From: CAZDDB01 sp963843285
GTDB lineage: Bacteria > Acidobacteriota > HRBIN11 > JAKEFK01
Length of the DNA: 64,000 bases
Assembly: GCA_963843285.1 (NCBI GenBank)
Contig: CAWJJO010000012.1
Coordinates: 62,001 to 126,000, forward strand
Reading direction: 5' to 3'
Part shown: positions 53,901-61,520 of the stretch, piece by piece
Layout of the letters: the number at the start of each line of letters is the position of its first letter
Numbering within the stretch: position 1 is the first letter of the stretch
The notes under the pieces: generated by a model
The model's database searches: none
What the model saw: only the letters and a program-made list of their open reading frames with translations
Told to the model about the DNA's origin: nothing
Program-made: the position numbers and the translations under genes

Positions 53901-54084
53901 TCTGAAAATCTCAGAACTGGAGAACGGGTTTTTGATCCATCCGACAGTGCTCGCAGCCGAAGAAGTCACTCCGGAAAAAATCGAAAAATTCCGGAAGGTG
54001 CTCGAGCGCAAAGTGGGATTGCCGATCCAAATTGAAGCGACAATCCTTCAAACCAAGAAAATTGAATCACCAACTCCAAAATAG
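50932..54084 (+). CDS. Giant fusion: APC-type permease, Usp-like region, DUF389 membrane domain
   Basis: A 1,050-residue protein in three parts. Residues about 15-430 form an APC-like transporter core of around 12 helices (FSRTQGIFSATALGGSIVIG at the start). Residues about 445-700 contain two soluble universal-stress-protein-like halves (RVLACLTGERMNENLVRIGSS; later DLLLLGASDDPLSG). Residues about 720-980 form a DUF389 membrane domain (GLIMNDGSIVLGAMLVSPLMSPIVGIA in two parts, AGAAGAYSLGRKSVAGALPGVAMSL). The order is unusual, and separate homologues are the norm. GGGGG lies just before the ATG. Followed after 7 bp by carbonic anhydrase, so bicarbonate or an organic anion might be the substrate, which is speculative. 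Confidence 0.8.
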   Translation: MKQNANPDYDSVQFSRTQGIFSATALGGSIVIGVGFFVAGAELLRQSGSDAPLVFFVTALLFLPLILSCVQRSSGAISQAGFYRAAKSSGSAPRLFFTVWLMLGGYLALGALLAYGAAVRVNFGLERIFGLKVGMELVTFLIVAAAFVREVLVVGENWRSRTLIFWTCSAFLFVLIIWVTITERRTMASVPRVEPLQHWLIAVSMLASTLWSIDIVLNYRGQFRRPNHTTAWSLIVMFCGGNLLGALISMAVLHHPSIRMQNWLDALTWNQNRLQILVLIAGFLICLAGLFRVMTRITRLLGNMIIDRALPSSNESRESAGTILFYYSALLCVLLAYCAVSLSVTYLMLVSGFIALFSLVLYLSALLKKDVSRVAQFLLPLHPLIPVLSILLSIFLMWILPLQNLYFAGLWLIAGVVFYFLGARKRMLPAMQMEHVLTAEEAKPSTAGYRVLACLTGERMNENLVRIGSSLAGARNGQILVLRILETSESLPGDFQRRRGESEWNRIRDELQNLQLPGPAPVAVVRMAPNLISGIKATSREFAADFILVEWPDEPVERLRKNQLQSLLQLTSRPLGILKGKVSEKPHRISVGCGSSTHAILALQAGEAIASLNESAMEAVKVFRKSESDNAGQVVAQTVIHQSGIQMPVEIVLREDSDVEKGILKLAEGSDLLLLGASDDPLSGRPLPDGLAMEIALQREQATLIVKGKEESSRFFLRRLLAELTNRVTALTSKERSELLGQLKVGLQARADFYLMVALAAAIAITGLIMNDGSIVLGAMLVSPLMSPIVGIACGIALGNLDLMRRSGASTFKGMSLVLGVGVVLTFLLPSAEPTDQILSRTHPGIFDLLAALAAGAAGAYSLGRKSVAGALPGVAMSLSLEPPLATAGYGLSTSQFWIAGGAFLLFLTNLAAIVLSGVGVFLLLGMRPPRKEGLYVVGKAVASVILVTLVLIIPLGLGTYGSVQRGRLKFQVESQFRNEALQERFELLDLKISELENGFLIHPTVLAAEEVTPEKIEKFRKVLERKVGLPIQIEATILQTKKIESPTPK

Positions 54085-54091
54085 TATTGAC

Positions 54092-54751
54092 ATGACTCAA
54101 GAAAAACAGCTAAAACAAATATTCCTGAACAACAAGAAATGGGTTGCTAAGAAATTATCGGACGATCCCGAGTATTTCAAGAAATTGGCCAAAGGCCAGA
54201 AACCGGAGTTTTTGTACATCGGCTGCTCCGACAGCAGAGTTACAGCGGAAGAGCTGATGGGGCTGCAGCCGGGGGAGATTTTCGTCCACCGCAATATCGC
54301 CAATCTTGTGGTCAGCACCGACAGCAATCTCAATGCGGTTGTGCAATATGCTGTCGAACACCTGAAGGTGAAACACATTATCGTGTGCGGACATTATGAG
54401 TGTGGTGGAGTAAAAGCAGCGATGCATCCAAGCGACATGGGACAATTGAACAGCTGGTTACAAACGTTGCGGGATGTATTCCGGTTTCACCAATCAGAAC
54501 TGAACCGCATCCACTCGGATCGGAAAAGATTCGATAGACTCGTGGAATTGAATGTCAGAGAACAGTGCATCAATATCATCAAGATTGATCACTTTCAACG
54601 ATCCTGGTACAAGACCGGATTTCCGAAGCTTCACGGCTGGGTATTTGATGTTCGTACCGGCGCATTGAAAGATCTGGAACTGAAAATGAAAGAGGTGTTG
54701 GGTGACCTCCGGTCGATTTATGATCTGAAACCACTGGAAGCACACGAATAG
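54092..54751 (+). CDS. Beta-class carbonic anhydrase
   Basis: Reversibly hydrates CO2. About 219 residues with the zinc site Cys45, Asp47 and Arg49 in GCSDSR, His101 and Cys104 in CGHYECGG. The start is ATG 54092, just after the permease stop; an open frame reaches back to 54032 but overlaps that gene. No ribosome-binding site is visible, so translation is probably coupled to the upstream gene. Shares its sigma-54 transcript. Confidence 0.93.
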   Translation: MTQEKQLKQIFLNNKKWVAKKLSDDPEYFKKLAKGQKPEFLYIGCSDSRVTAEELMGLQPGEIFVHRNIANLVVSTDSNLNAVVQYAVEHLKVKHIIVCGHYECGGVKAAMHPSDMGQLNSWLQTLRDVFRFHQSELNRIHSDRKRFDRLVELNVREQCINIIKIDHFQRSWYKTGFPKLHGWVFDVRTGALKDLELKMKEVLGDLRSIYDLKPLEAHE

Positions 54752-54814
54752 ATCGCACTGCACTTCGTATAGAATAAAGAAAATTACTGGACTAATTCAC
54801 AAGGAGGAATGAGC

Positions 54815-55555
54815 ATGATAAAGCATAGTAAGAAATCTATTTTCAATATCCCCCGGATACCGGTGTACGCAGTGGTATTCGTCTCTCTTTTATTTGTCGT
54901 CATCAGTGGCGGAGGGACATCGATTGTGACGGCACAACAAACTGTCCCCATTCCACAGCCTACGGTCCCCGAGTATTTCACGCTCCAGGGCCAGTTCATT
55001 CGAATCGCTTACAACAACGAAGGTTTTGTCACTCTTGGTTATCGCTATACAAATTCGGAGGTTGGCAAGGAATGGGGTTTGCTCGACGTCGGAATTACGA
55101 TGCGGAAAGGTGTGAAGGACTATACATTGAAACGCGAGGCTTTAACACTCCGAACACCGGATGGAAAAACCATCCCGCTGGCTACCCAGAAAGAGTTTGC
55201 AGAGGCTGGACACCTGAGAAACCTGAATATGAGGGCAAACAAGATACGGGATTCCATCGATTACTTTCCGATGGATGCGGATTCCCCATGTGCACTCCGT
55301 TTTTTTTCAGTTCCTGGAACGGGGGCGGCACTCGCATTCGACCAGGTTGAGTTGAGCTATAATCGTGCCTGCGTCGGCCGCATCTACTTCCACATTCCGG
55401 GAGGTATCCAGGTCGGCCAGCATTGGCTCGACGTCCAGTTTGCCGAAAGCATGGTACAGGTTCCGTTCCGTGTCTTGACAGAAGCAGAGGAAAAGGAGTT
55501 CCGCAAAAAGTGGGAGGACATCAAGAAACAGCACGAAGAATCAATGAAACAATAA
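54815..55555 (+). CDS. Secreted protein of unknown function
   Basis: A 246-residue exported protein: a basic N-terminus, a hydrophobic segment at about 14-32 and cleavage near VTAQQ. The mature region has beta-rich segments (QFIRIAYNNEGFVTLGYRYTN, LDVGITMRKGVKDYTLKREA) and closes with a Glu/Lys-rich helix. AGGAGG at 54802-54807 suits the ATG at 54815 rather than the one at 54809. I do not recognise the family. The next gene starts 2 bp after its stop, so the two are probably one unit. Confidence 0.75.
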   Translation: MIKHSKKSIFNIPRIPVYAVVFVSLLFVVISGGGTSIVTAQQTVPIPQPTVPEYFTLQGQFIRIAYNNEGFVTLGYRYTNSEVGKEWGLLDVGITMRKGVKDYTLKREALTLRTPDGKTIPLATQKEFAEAGHLRNLNMRANKIRDSIDYFPMDADSPCALRFFSVPGTGAALAFDQVELSYNRACVGRIYFHIPGGIQVGQHWLDVQFAESMVQVPFRVLTEAEEKEFRKKWEDIKKQHEESMKQ

Positions 55556-55557
55556 CA

Positions 55558-56835
55558 ATGAAAACTTCCCGAATTGCAGCGATCACTTTTTTCTTCATTA
55601 CGTTTGGCCTGAGCAGCGCCGCAAATTTTGAAACTCCGGGAAATTCAAAGGCCGGCCAGATCCTGCCGGCCGAATGGATTCGAGGAAACAATTACGAAGT
55701 TGGAGACCGGGTGCCGAGCGATGGATACAGTTTCACATTCACAATCACCTCGCCGTTCGGCACGTTTTCCGCGGAGGGAGAATCGCAGCTCGCGATCCGG
55801 TTGCAGGAAATTGCCGCTATCACCGAATTGAAGAAGGTTACCAGTAGCGAAGCTTTCGCGAAAGCCGCCGGCGGCGCCGTACTGAAGCCGATCCAATCGA
55901 CTGCGAATTTCGTGCAAAACCCGGAAGAAACGGTGAAAGGCATCCCGGGCGGCGTGAAACGGAAGTTTGAGAATATCGGCCGTCTGGCAAAACGCGGCGC
56001 GAAGAAAGTTACTGAAGACGAGGAAATCGATCCTTCGGAGGAACAATCCGGTGAAAGCCAAAGTCAAGAAAGTACAACCGCGGTAGTAACAAAGAGCGTT
56101 TTGGGAGTGACCGCGGCTTACAGGAAATGGGCCGAGAAGGTGGGCGCGGATCCGTATTCCACAAATCCAGTTCTACAGCAAGAACTGGACCGTCTCGCAA
56201 AATACGATGCAGCCGGCAGACTCAGCTCCAATGCCGTGCGCCCCAAAATCCAGGGAGTCGAAACTGTTGCGCGGGTCAACAATCTTGTATGGAGTAAGGA
56301 TCCGTATGAGCTTCAAAAATTGAATGAACAGCAATTGAAAGAAATGGGAATTGATCCGGAACTGGCCGCAAAATTTCTAAGTCATAAGTCGTATACTGTG
56401 ACGTATCAAACGCAGGTAATTTCTTCTTTGTCGTCCCTTGGCAAAGTGCCGGGTCAGGCGAATTTTCTGCGCGCCGCCTTAAGGGCGAAAGAGTCGAATG
56501 ATGCCCTGTTTTATTGTGCAAGCGCTGCAATTCTGGAAAAAATCCACCGATCGGGAATGCCAATTTCCAGCTTCCTCTCGCATCCGCGTATTGCGCTTGC
56601 AAACTCCGGAAAGAAATTGATTGTCGTTTTACCGGCGGATCGATTGTTCTGGACCGCCTCATTTGCATCCGCTGTGGAAAAGTTTAGCAGTCAATATCAA
56701 ACCGATCTGAAAAATTCTTCTGAAAAACATCTCTTGCTTTCGGGCGAGGCAACCGTGCAAGCGAAAACCGATTTGAAAAAACTCGGCTGGATCGTTCACG
56801 AAAATGCACTCTCCCCCTTCAGTAAGGGAAAATAG
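55558..56835 (+). CDS. Secreted protein of unknown function
   Basis: A 425-residue exported protein with signal peptide MKTSRIAAITFFFITFGLSS. The middle section (about 120-190) is basic and Glu/Ser/Gln-rich: EETVKGIPGGVKRKFENIG, SEEQSGESQSQESTTAVV. Then AAYRKWAEKVGADPYSTNPVLQ and a further helical region with ARVNNLVWSKDPYELQK. There is no recognised domain. An open frame reaches back to 55423, but it overlaps the previous gene; the ATG at 55558 with the signal peptide is the better start. Convergent with the DUF481 gene, whose stop abuts its own. Confidence 0.76.
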   Translation: MKTSRIAAITFFFITFGLSSAANFETPGNSKAGQILPAEWIRGNNYEVGDRVPSDGYSFTFTITSPFGTFSAEGESQLAIRLQEIAAITELKKVTSSEAFAKAAGGAVLKPIQSTANFVQNPEETVKGIPGGVKRKFENIGRLAKRGAKKVTEDEEIDPSEEQSGESQSQESTTAVVTKSVLGVTAAYRKWAEKVGADPYSTNPVLQQELDRLAKYDAAGRLSSNAVRPKIQGVETVARVNNLVWSKDPYELQKLNEQQLKEMGIDPELAAKFLSHKSYTVTYQTQVISSLSSLGKVPGQANFLRAALRAKESNDALFYCASAAILEKIHRSGMPISSFLSHPRIALANSGKKLIVVLPADRLFWTASFASAVEKFSSQYQTDLKNSSEKHLLLSGEATVQAKTDLKKLGWIVHENALSPFSKGK

Positions 56836-57961
56836 CTAAAAACTCCAACCCACAGTAGACGAAATGCTCAGGTTATTGTGGATTCCATTTAGCGGGGGCT
56901 GGCTGTCGTAATTATCAATAAAACTAATGTTCAGGTAAAGATCGCTTACCATGTCCCATTCCCAGTCGAAACTGCTGTCGACTCGAACCCGTCCGGGGTC
57001 AGAGAGACTGGGAAAGACGAACACACGGGCATTGAACGAGGATCCACGAAAGCTATAAGTGGAAAATCCGATCGACCCAAGAGCTTCTGCATTGTTCCGA
57101 TCTGATTGTGCTTCATCAAAATAATTCTCATTTGTGTAAACGAGGCCAGCCATGGCATAGAATCGGGTGCGGTTCGACTCAATTATGTTTCTGAGTACAC
57201 CTCCGCCTGCCGTCGATCTTAATTGCAGTTCTTGCTGATTGTCATGAAGAAAGGAGGTTAGGAAAACGGCGTCCCACTTCTTCCTTAAGAACCGCTCTGC
57301 TGTGAACTGCAGCTCATGACGGGCTGTTTTTTCGGTGCCGGGTTCTCCGCTGAATTGAGAGGAAATATCGATAGTTCCGGTATATTTCGGCTTCCGAAAA
57401 GAGGCGGATAAATTGAAGTTGGTTTGAGTCCTTTCATTTGCCGACGTAAAACTGGCTCCCGCATCGAGGGATAGATTGACACGCGATAGAATCGAGCGTC
57501 CCATTTCGTGAATCGATATAATCTCAACGATCTTCAATCGAACCATGGACCCGTTGTCCAATAGGATATTCAACTCCCCGGGCAGAATCTCCGTCTCCTG
57601 GTCTTTCGCAATCGCCCCGATATAAACCTCCTTGCTTTTGGTTTCAAACTCGTAACGGGCTACGCTCTCGACCCCGAGTGACTCTTACCCAATCGAGCTT
57701 CAGTGTATCGGCGGCGCGATCCGATTTCAGATAAAGCATTCCGTATTCCATCTTCTTGATTTCACCGGCATTGCGGTCGCCATTCTCCATTTCCACAACA
57801 TCCGCTTTATGTTTCAGCTTGATCTTTTTAAGAGGTCCTTCCACCTCTCCGAGGGCCGCCCCGGGAAGGCAGAGTACGGCCGAGAGAAGTACAATTACGA
57901 AAAGGTTTGCGCGCTTGCCTGTTTGTGCGGGTTTTTCGCTATCTTCGGAAGTAGAGGACAT
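56836..57961 (-). CDS. DUF481-type outer-membrane protein, one frameshift here
   Basis: The second part (SLDAGASFTSANERTQTNFN onward, repeated beta strands, final STVGWSF) has the DUF481 beta-barrel style. The N-terminal part is in another frame: a signal peptide (VIVLLSAVLCLPGAALG) and KADVVEMENGDRNAGEIKKM, then TLKLDWVRVTR. Removing one G near 57665 gives VTRVESVARYEFETKSKEVY and joins the halves through LPGELNILLDNGSMV. Total length is about 375 residues. ATG 57961 overlaps the upstream small gene by 23 bp. Function is unknown. Confidence 0.78.
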
Positions 57962-58205
57962 ACCCGTCGGCTTGATAAAGCTCCCATCCTTGCGCGGCCT
58001 GCTCATTGATAATATTTTCGATTGCTTTCACCCGGCCTTGCTCCGCATCTGATTGCGTTCGCAGTTCCGTCATGCCGGTTACGGCGATGACATGATACTC
58101 GTAATGCCGCGCGCTTTCCACAGGATGGCCCAGACTGGCACCCAGCAGGAAAGCACAAATTATAAGAACGAGAATTGTGAAACTCTTCCCGACGGCTAAT
58201 CTCAT
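57939..58205 (-). CDS. Small secreted DUF4177-like protein
   Basis: An 88-residue protein: signal peptide (VGKSFTILVLIICAFLLGAS), then HYEYHVIAVTG and IINEQAAQGWELYQADGYVLYFRR. This closing motif (GWELY ... YFRR) is the pattern of DUF4177 proteins, small proteins without a known role. It overlaps the start of the DUF481 gene and follows the large secreted gene after 14 bp, so all three may be one transcript. Confidence 0.75.
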   Translation of the reverse strand: MRLAVGKSFTILVLIICAFLLGASLGHPVESARHYEYHVIAVTGMTELRTQSDAEQGRVKAIENIINEQAAQGWELYQADGYVLYFRR

Positions 58206-58219
58206 AGGATATCTCCTTG

Positions 58220-59865
58220 CTATGTTCCTTCCTTCTCAGGGATTCGCTCAAAACCGATCAGTTTCCATCCATCGCCTGTGCGTAGGAAATAAGCATCCAC
58301 AGGGGATTTCCACGTGAGATGTTCGGCCGAGTTGGCGCTGATCTCCACCTTTATATAGGCGCCTGTTTGTTGCGGCAATCCCGCGGGCGCCTGGAATTGC
58401 TCTCCTGAACCGGTTGTCCCTCCGAATCTGGTTGCCTGGCCACTGGAATTATCGTATTGATACCATACGGCCTGATAGCTTTCAGGCTTGCGGGCGATGC
58501 CGGCGAGCCGCATTGCCGAACGTGAGAACTCCCCTGTCATTCAAGGATGGATCGACCACGGGGTTGACGGCAGAAAGATACTTGCGAAGAATCGCACTGC
58601 GTCGTTCAATTAAGAACCGCGTCAAGTCCTTCTTCGGATTTCGAATCATTCAATTGACCGCTTTTGATCGCAGCGCGGATCATGTCATCTGTAATCAACA
58701 TCAGCTTGCGAGCCGCCCAGAATTTGTCGTCGTCACGGACATGGCGAAACGCGGCATTTGTAGCCCGGGGATACCAGTCATCCGGGTCCCATTCCTTGTA
58801 ATTTTCGGGGAACCGGCCTACTGATGAGGATTTATAGAATGGATCGGTACGATACGGCTCCACCAGAACACCAAATGAGATCAAGTCCTTTCCGATGTGC
58901 CCGCCCTCTTCCAGGATTTGTTCGTAGCCCTCCCAGTATTCGTGAGGATAAATACTTCCGCTTCCCAGAGTTGAGCTGAAATCAAGAAGATGGTGCCGCA
59001 CAAAAGACTTCTCATTCTCCCGAATTAGAGTATCCATGGATTGCAATGCCTTGCAGTCTACGTGATTGATCCAGGCAGCAAAAACCTCATAACCGCGAAG
59101 CTCACGTCTGTGTTCGTGAGGGATTGTGTCGTTTGGATCATCGGGACGTGTGTTATAAAAGCGGAAGCCTCCCAACGGTTCTCCATCCAGCGCTTTGCTT
59201 GCCATCACGCGGTAGGAGCCATCCGGATTCCTGGCCGCCCGGCGCAGCATCTTATGGATGTCGCCTCTCTTCATTTTTCGTTTATTTCCGGCAGGCGTTT
59301 TAATCATCGCCGTTTCTGCAATCACAAGTTCTGCAGGGTTCATCGTTGCGATATGCGTTTCCGGCACATAATACCCAAGCGCCCAAAATAGTTTCGTCGC
59401 GATCAGTTCAGCGCCGGTCGCCATTCCCAAGTAGCCCGGAGGATCGGGCTTAATAAACCATTTGATGCCCGCGGAATCGGTAATCGTAAATCCCGGAGTG
59501 ACTCCGTCGTTCTTGCTTGCGACGATCGTCCATTGTCCAGAAGCGGGGCCGTTGGTGGTGTCGGGCCCGGCTGCAACCTTATCAACGGTCAGATCTTTTC
59601 GATTTGTGTACCAACTCGAATCAGGCACTTCATCAATCGAATTGATGTTTTGCGCCCGGACATTTAGTGTCTTATCGCCTGGTTTGGAAAACAAGTTCTC
59701 CGCCAGATCGTAGACCAGATCAATCTCTGTCGGCTTTACTCCGAATGCGTCTTGCGAATCGGACGCCACCGAGACCGGGTCATCTGAATAGAATTTGGGT
59801 TCCTGTCCGGCAGAAATTCCTGCGATCAGAAATAACGGAATAAGAATCAGGAATCTTTTCAACAT
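58220..59865 (-). CDS. Large secreted protein with kinase-like motifs, two frameshifts here
   Basis: From ATG 59865 the protein has a signal peptide (MLKRFLILIPLFLIAGISAG) and a region with GIKWFIKPDPPGYLGMATGAELIATKLFWALGY, spread over about residues 134-166, then WINHVDCKALQSMDTL and LLDFSSTLGS. The Lys, Glu, HVDxxxxQ and DFS placements recall atypical kinases of the HipA/CotH type; this is inference. The frame ends early at 58606, but SKSEEGLDAV continues in another frame as LIERRSAILRKYLSAVNPVVDP, and a second shift in a GGGG run near 58545 leads to EFSRSAMRLAGIARKPESYQ and a final FLRTGDGWKLIGFERI. Repaired length is about 545 residues. Function is unknown; it is surrounded by envelope proteins. 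Confidence 0.66.
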
Positions 59866-59874
59866 AATTGCTCC

Positions 59875-61074
59875 TTAAAAGGACGGACCGCCGCTAAAAA
59901 TGATGCGAGTTGTTTCATTGCTGCGAGCCAATTCAATTCGCAGAGCAGTTAAAGCAGGTGTGTGGAATCTCACGCCGATTCCGTAACTATCGTGAAGGTC
60001 TTCAAAATTCAGGTCGCTGGTTCTTGAAGCGACCTTTCCCACCTCATAGAAGATCGCCATATCCATGAATTTGGAAGGAGTCCACCGGTATTCCGCCGTG
60101 AGTAACATCCGGTGGCGGTCCATAAATCGAAAGTCCCGAAAACCGCGAAGCTCCGATCCCCCGCCCAGCTTCGGCAACAGATAAAATGGAATCTGCTGGT
60201 CATTATCCAGTTCTGTAAAAGAAGCAAGTCCTCTGAACGATAGGACCTGGTTCGCTCTCAGGATCGGAAGATGCTGGATGAGCTCGACATCCCAACGCTT
60301 GAAGTTGAATCCATCACCCTCTTGCTGACTGTAATCGCTCCAATCGACCCGGTAAGACCCGCCGCTGGTGGTGTATCCTGGTGATTGCCTCCAGTCAAAT
60401 TGAAAGAAAGCACTACCCACCACGTATCGGGAATCGAGATTCAAACCGGGAACTTCCGCGGGCGAGAATATTTCCTCAATCGATGGAACGGACGAGGATT
60501 CTCCTGCTGCGGTGTCGTAGTCTTCATAAGATAATTCGCCGCCTGCGCGGAGGTAGCGGGCAATATCAAGCGACTCCGATATTCTGGCGCTCTTCGGTGT
60601 AAAGGCATAATTCGTTTCATTCTCATTCAGGCTGTTGTTCCCGACTCCGAAAAACGCAACTTGTGGAGCATCCTGGTATTTCACTCGAATCACGCTTCTC
60701 AACCGGTCTTGAGCAAGCAAGGGCAGGTGCAATGACGTAGCCAGAAGTTTGGTACTCGTAATTGTAATCGAACCATGGATATCGAAAGCGGCCGTATCGG
60801 CAAATAGCTTCCGATAACCGCCGCCAAATGAGGATCCGCCGCTTGGAAACGCGCTTCCAAAAAGGATCGGATAGAATCCCATGCCGGTGCCGCTAACCAA
60901 TCCCCATTTCTGGATTTTCACAACAAGTGCTTCCGCTTTGTTTGGCCTGAATGGCTGCAACATGGTTGCTTTTTTTGCCTGTTCCTCTTTTAGTTTTTCT
61001 GCGCGTGTCTCTTCTGCCGTGGCATTCCCGTAGATCAAAACCAGGGAAAATAGAATTGCCGCGCGACGCCACAA
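59875..61074 (-). CDS. Omp85/BamA-like outer-membrane beta-barrel protein
   Basis: A 399-residue exported protein with a signal peptide (to about ATAEE) and a bacterial surface-antigen barrel. The conserved LRGFRDFRFMDRHR matches the RGF motif of the Omp85 family, and the protein ends in a strand with C-terminal Phe (RIIFSGGPSF). No POTRA domain is seen, so it is a barrel-only member. It begins the minus-strand cluster of envelope genes down to 56836. It is divergent from the AsmA/TamB-like gene, so a TamA-like partnership is possible but not shown. Confidence 0.78.
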   Translation of the reverse strand: MWRRAAILFSLVLIYGNATAEETRAEKLKEEQAKKATMLQPFRPNKAEALVVKIQKWGLVSGTGMGFYPILFGSAFPSGGSSFGGGYRKLFADTAAFDIHGSITITSTKLLATSLHLPLLAQDRLRSVIRVKYQDAPQVAFFGVGNNSLNENETNYAFTPKSARISESLDIARYLRAGGELSYEDYDTAAGESSSVPSIEEIFSPAEVPGLNLDSRYVVGSAFFQFDWRQSPGYTTSGGSYRVDWSDYSQQEGDGFNFKRWDVELIQHLPILRANQVLSFRGLASFTELDNDQQIPFYLLPKLGGGSELRGFRDFRFMDRHRMLLTAEYRWTPSKFMDMAIFYEVGKVASRTSDLNFEDLHDSYGIGVRFHTPALTALRIELARSNETTRIIFSGGPSF

Positions 61075-61326
61075 AGCAAAAGAACGATTAGGAATCGTTG
61101 TTATCTAATTTCATCAGTTACCTCCGCCGCCCCATATGCGGCTCTCTCCAAATAGTTAGTGCTTCCAGCCTGACACAATGGCATTTTACATTTCTGCATC
61201 GAACAGAGCAATGCGCGGCGCGGCACCGACGCTTCAACCGGTGGCGATATCGCTTGCGCGAATCTGACGATTACGGAAGAATGTCTGGTTCAACAACGTG
61301 GAACGGGTGTTAAATGCGGTGCGCGA

Positions 61327-61428
61327 GATACCATAATTGCCGAACGAATCGCTCGCCGAGGCATTCCGGTCGCCATACGGTTGATTCGCGGGCTCACCGG
61401 CTCCATTTTCTTTCACATTGGCCTTGAA
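61327..61428 (-). pseudogene. Possible remnant of a VOC/PhnB-like protein
   Basis: On the minus strand the residues GEPANQPYGDRNASASDSFG followed by NYGI resemble the PhnB-type VOC motif (PADQxYGDRxxxxxDPFGxxW). The surrounding frame gives no further homology, so at most a relic is present. No other gene is seen between 61075 and 61520. Confidence 0.35.
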
Positions 61429-61520
61429 CGCATCTATCTGTAAAATAATAGGTGTGGACGCCGGCCCAACCGGACGTTGTTTGCAATGTATTGGATTGGA
61501 TAGAAGAAGGAAAACTTCAA

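Noticed and set aside
61480..61500. Sigma-54-like sequence CCGGACGTTGTTTGC before the AsmA/TamB-like gene
   Set aside because: The GG and GC elements are one base too close, and no operator is nearby.
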